From the NCBI RefSeq assembly GCF_029227915.1, contig NC_079879.1:31812501-31876500 (forward strand): 64,000 nt of DNA. Direction: 5' to 3'. The notes below the pieces were generated by a model. That model saw nothing but the letters and a program-made list of their open reading frames with translations, was not told the DNA's origin and ran no database searches. The first letter of the stretch is position 1, and each line of letters begins with the position of its first letter. Of this stretch, positions 60,549 to 64,000 are shown piece after piece. The position numbers and the translations under genes are program-made. The stretch is from Hydractinia symbiolongicarpus. Taxonomy: Eukaryota; Cnidaria; Hydrozoa; Anthoathecata; Hydractiniidae.

Positions 60549-63500
60549 TTAATGAAAGAGGTTTAATCGGCGGCAAACGAAAACCCGCGATTTCCCGTAA
60601 ATCCCGGGCTTGGCCCGTATAGTCAAAAGTATACAAAGAAAGTACCCAGAGAGTAAACTCATTTCCCGAACGATTTTTTGAATTATTTTTTCACCACTAA
60701 AACGCATGAGACTTGTAGTTTTCAAACTTGTCTTCATTTTTGATGAGACGTTGAATAAAAGAAGTTTAATCGCCGGCAAACAAAAACCCGCAATTTCCCG
60801 TAAATCCGTAAATCCCGTAAATCCCGGACTCGGCCCGTATAGTCAAAAGTATACAAAGAAAGTACCCAGGGAGTAAACTCATTTCCCGAACGATTTTTCA
60901 AATTATTTTTTCACCACTAAAACGCATGAGACTTGTAGTTTTCAAAAATGTTTTCATTTTTGATGAGACGCTTAATGAAAGAGGTTTAATCGCCGGCAAA
61001 GAAAACCAGCGATTTCCCCTAAATCCCGGGCTTGGCCCGTGTAGTCGAATGTATACAAAGGAAGTACCCAGGGAGTAAACTCATTTCCCAAACGATTTTT
61101 TAAATTATTTCTGCACCACTAGAACGAATGAGACTTGTTGTTTTCAAAAATGTTTTCATTTTTAATGAGACGCTTAATGAAAGAGGTTTAATCGCCGACA
61201 AAGGAAAACCTGCGATTTCCCGTAAATCCCAGACTCGTCCCGTATAGTCAAAAGTATACAAAGAAAGTACCCAGGGAGTAAACTCATTTCCCGAACGATT
61301 TTTTAAGTTATTTTTTCACCACTAAAACCCATGAGGCTTGTAGTTTTTAAAAATGTTTTCATTTTAGATGAGACGCTTAATGAAAGAGGTTTATTCGCCG
61401 GCAAACGAAAACCCGCGATTTCCCGCAAATCCCGGGCTTGGCACGTATAGTCGAATGTATACAAAGAAAGTACCCTGTGAGTAAACTCATTTCCAGAACG
61501 ATATTTTCAATTATTTTTTCAACACTAAAACGCATAAGACTTGTAGTTTTCAAAAATGTTTTTATTTTTGATGAGACGCTGAATAAAAGAAGTTTAATCG
61601 CCGGCAAACGAAAACCCGCGATTTCCCCTTAATTCCAGGCCTGGCCCGTATAGTCAAAAGTATACAAAGAATGTACCCAGGGAGTAAACTCATTTCCCGA
61701 ACGATTTTTTAAATTATTTTTTCACCACTAAAACGCATGAGACTTGTAGTTTTCAAACTTGTCTTCATTTTTGATGAGACGCTGAATAAAAGAAGTTTAA
61801 TCGCCGGCAAACGAAAACCCGCGATTTCCCGTAAATCCCGGGCTTGGCCCGTATAGTTGAATGTATATAACGAAAGTACCCAAGGAGTAAACTGATTTCC
61901 CGAACGATTTTTCAAATTATTTCTGCACCACTAGAACGAATGAGACCTGTAGTTTTCAAAAATGTTTTCATTTTTAATGAGACGCTAAATGAAAGAGGTT
62001 TAATCGCCGTCACACGAAAACCCGCGATTTCCCGTAAATCCCGGGCTTGTCCCGTATAGTCGAATGTATACAAAGAAAGTACCCTGTGAGTAAACTCATT
62101 TCCAGAACGATTTTTTAAATTATCTTTTCACCACTAAATCGCATGAGACTTGTAGTTTTCAAAAATGTTTTCATTTTTGATGAGACGCTGAATAAAAGAA
62201 GTTTAATCGCCGGCAAACGAAACCTGCAATTTCCCGTAAATCCCAGACTCGGCCCGTATAGTCAAAAGTATACAAAGTAAGTACCCAGGAAGTAAACTCA
62301 CTTCCCGAACGATTTTTTAAATTATTATTTCACCACTAAAGCCCATGAGACTTGTAGTTTTCAAAAATGTTTTCATTTTTGATGAGACGCTGAATAAAAG
62401 AAGTTTAATCGCCGGCAAACGAAAACCTGCGATTTCCCGTAAATCCCAGACTCGGCCCGTATAGTCAAAAGTATACAAAGAAATTACCCAGGGAGTAAAC
62501 GCATTACCCGAACGATTTTTCAAATTATTTCTGCACCACTAAAACGAATGAGACTTGTAGTTTTCAAAAATGTTTTCATTTTTAATGAGACGCTTAATGA
62601 AAGAGGTTTAATCGGCGGCAAACGAAAACCCGCGATTTCACGTAAATCGCGGGCTTGTCCCGTATAGTCGAATGTATACAAAGAAAGTACCCTGTGAGTA
62701 AACTCATTTCCAGAACGATTTTTCAAATTATCTTTTCACCACTAAATCGCATGAGACTTGTAGTTTTCAAAAATGTTTTCATTTTTGATGAGACGCTGAA
62801 TAAAAGAAGTTTAATCGCCGGCAAACGAAAACCCGCGATTTTCCGTAAATCCCGGGCTTGGCCCGTATAGTCAAAAGTATACAAAGAAAGTACCCAGGGA
62901 GTAAACTCATTTCCCGAACGATTTTTTAAATTATTATTTCACCACTAAAACCCATGAGACTTGTAGTTTTTAAAAATGTTTTCATTTTTGATGAGACGCT
63001 TAATGAAAGAGGTTTAATCGGCGGCAAACGAAAACCCGCGATTTCCCGTAAATCCCGGGCTTGTCCCGTATAGTCGAATGTATACAAAGAAAGTACCCAG
63101 TGAGTAAACTCATTTCCAGAACGATTTTTCAAATTATCTTTTCACCACTAAATCGCATGAGACTTGTAGTTTTCAAAAATGTTTTCATTTTTGATGAGAC
63201 GCTGAATAAAAGAAGTTTAATCGCCGGCAAACGAAAACCCGCGATTTCCCGTAAATCCCGGGCTTGGCCCGTATAGTCAAAAGTATACAAAGAAAGTACC
63301 CAGGGAGTAAACTCATTTCCCGAACGATTATTTAAATTATTATTTCACCACTAAAACCCATGAGACTTGTAGTTTTTAAAAATGTTTTCATTTTTGATGA
63401 GGCGCTTAATGAAAGAGGTTTAATCGGCGGCAAACGAAAACCCGCGATTTCCCGTAAATCCCGGGCTTGGCCCGTATAGTCAAAAGTATACAAAGAAAGT

Positions 63501-64000
63501 ACCCAGAGAGTAAACTCATTTCCCGAACGATTTTTTAAATTATTTTTTCACCACTAAAACCCATGAGACTTGTAGTTTTTAAAAATGTTTTCATTTTTGA
63601 TGAGACGCTTAATGAAAGAGGTTTAATCGCCGGCAAACGAAAACCCGCGATTTCCCGCAAATCCCGGGCTTGGCACGTATAGTCGAATGTATACAAAGAA
63701 AGTACCCTGTGAGTAAACTCATTTCCAGAACGATTTTTTCAATTATTTTTTCACCACTAAAACGCATTAGACTTGTAGTTTTCAAACTTGTTTTCATTTT
63801 TGATGAGACGCTGAATAAAAGAAGTTTAATCGCCGGCAAACGAAAACCCGCGATTTGCCGTAAATCCCGGGCTTGGAAAAGTATACAAAGAAAGTACCCA
63901 GGGAGTAATCTCAATTCCGGAACGATTTTTTAAATTATTTTTTCACCACTAAAACGCATGAGACTTGTAGTTTTCAAACTTGTTTTCATTTTTGATGAGA
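60549..64000 (+). repeat. Right-hand HOR copy 3, derived and cut by the window end
   Basis: It follows copy 2 to about 62.48 kb. A hybrid monomer (GTAAACGCATTACCCGAACG, about 62492-62512) then skips two monomers, since 58860-59468 is 608 bp in copy 2 but the equivalent gap here is 203 bp. The remaining part alternates GTCGAATG/TAAATCGCATGAG monomers with AAAACCCATGAG monomers. An 11-bp deletion removes CCCGTATAGTC at about 63876. Confidence 0.82.

Larger units (their letters stand above)
1..64000 (+). repeat. Satellite DNA array, ~203-bp monomer, head-to-tail, fills the window
   Basis: The conserved motif GACTTGTAGT recurs about every 203 bp. Successive GAG anchors near the left edge fall at 35, 238, 441, 644, 847, 1050, 1253, 1456, 1659, 1862, 2065, 2268 and 2471. 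The same spacing holds wherever I checked, up to the right edge, so about 315 monomers are expected. All copies followed are in one orientation. Monomers differ by substitutions and small indels, and the same variants recur at multiples of 203 bp, which is higher-order organisation. No unique sequence, transposon or gene interrupts the array. Long tandem arrays of this kind are known from eukaryotic centromeric and pericentromeric heterochromatin; that location is inference. The family is not one I recognise. Confidence 0.98.

Noticed and set aside
1-64000. CRISPR array, because of regularly spaced repeats.
   Set aside because: The period is 203 bp with no short conserved repeat separated by unique spacers. 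The full monomer is conserved throughout, and no cas-like frame exists.
1-64000. Subrepeats of a ribosomal DNA spacer.
   Set aside because: No rRNA coding segment or unique flank appears in 64 kb, and spacer subrepeat arrays are normally far shorter than this.
1-64000. tRNA- or SINE-derived monomer, or an LTR retroelement fragment as the source.
   Set aside because: I could not find box A/box B spacing, a poly(A) tail, terminal TG...CA repeats, or a primer-binding site in the monomer. Origin remains unknown.

Overview
The whole 64 kb window is one uninterrupted, head-to-tail satellite DNA array. The monomer is about 203 bp, roughly 315 copies fit, and every copy I followed lies in the same orientation. 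I see no protein-coding gene, RNA gene, transposable element, CRISPR array or unique sequence. A long, homogeneous, diverged-monomer array with nested higher-order repeats (HORs) points to a eukaryotic chromosome, most likely (peri)centromeric or another heterochromatic block. I do not recognise the satellite family and cannot name the lineage. One hand-counted representative monomer is about 38% GC and holds 12 CpG against about 7.3 expected from its C and G content. CpG depletion of the vertebrate kind is therefore absent.

Each monomer has the same architecture. It opens with an A/T-rich segment holding a near-perfect dyad (arms TCAAAAATG and CATTTTTGA around a TTTT loop). A CpG-rich core follows (GCCGGC, CCCGCG, CCCGTAAATCCCGGG), ending in a second small dyad (CGGGC-TTG-GCCCG). 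After that come a GTATAC-containing segment, a purine/GTACCC segment, and an A/T tract ending in a conserved CACCACTAAA motif. Diagnostic variants let monomers be typed and HOR units traced.

Layout. At 1-19.4 kb the array is built from 7-mer units (about 1,420 bp) and derivatives: 10-mer, 8-mer, 24-mer with an internal 4-mer tandem, and 14-mer. Three near-identical 7-mers occupy 15.16-19.42 kb. At 19.4-34.2 kb a 21-mer/18-mer unit (4,263/3,652 bp) recurs, followed by a derived 8-mer/10-mer/8-mer series. At 34.2-53.2 kb the array is more heterogeneous, with local 2-, 3-, 4-, 5- and 7-monomer duplications and one block of about 1.6 kb repeated 5,274 bp away. At 53.2-64 kb there is a 17-mer unit (3,458 bp) present as a 19-mer version, a 17-mer version and a further derived copy cut by the window end.

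No genes act together here. The biology on show is array evolution: repeated unequal exchange and conversion, visible as hybrid monomers and as duplicated blocks with identifiable breakpoints. Open reading frames of 64-133 codons recur, but they are by-products of the repeat. Many begin at TTG, they restart every monomer because 203 is not a multiple of 3, and the longer ones are explained by single indels or a stop loss. All alignments here were done by eye, so boundaries are good to about a monomer unless stated.
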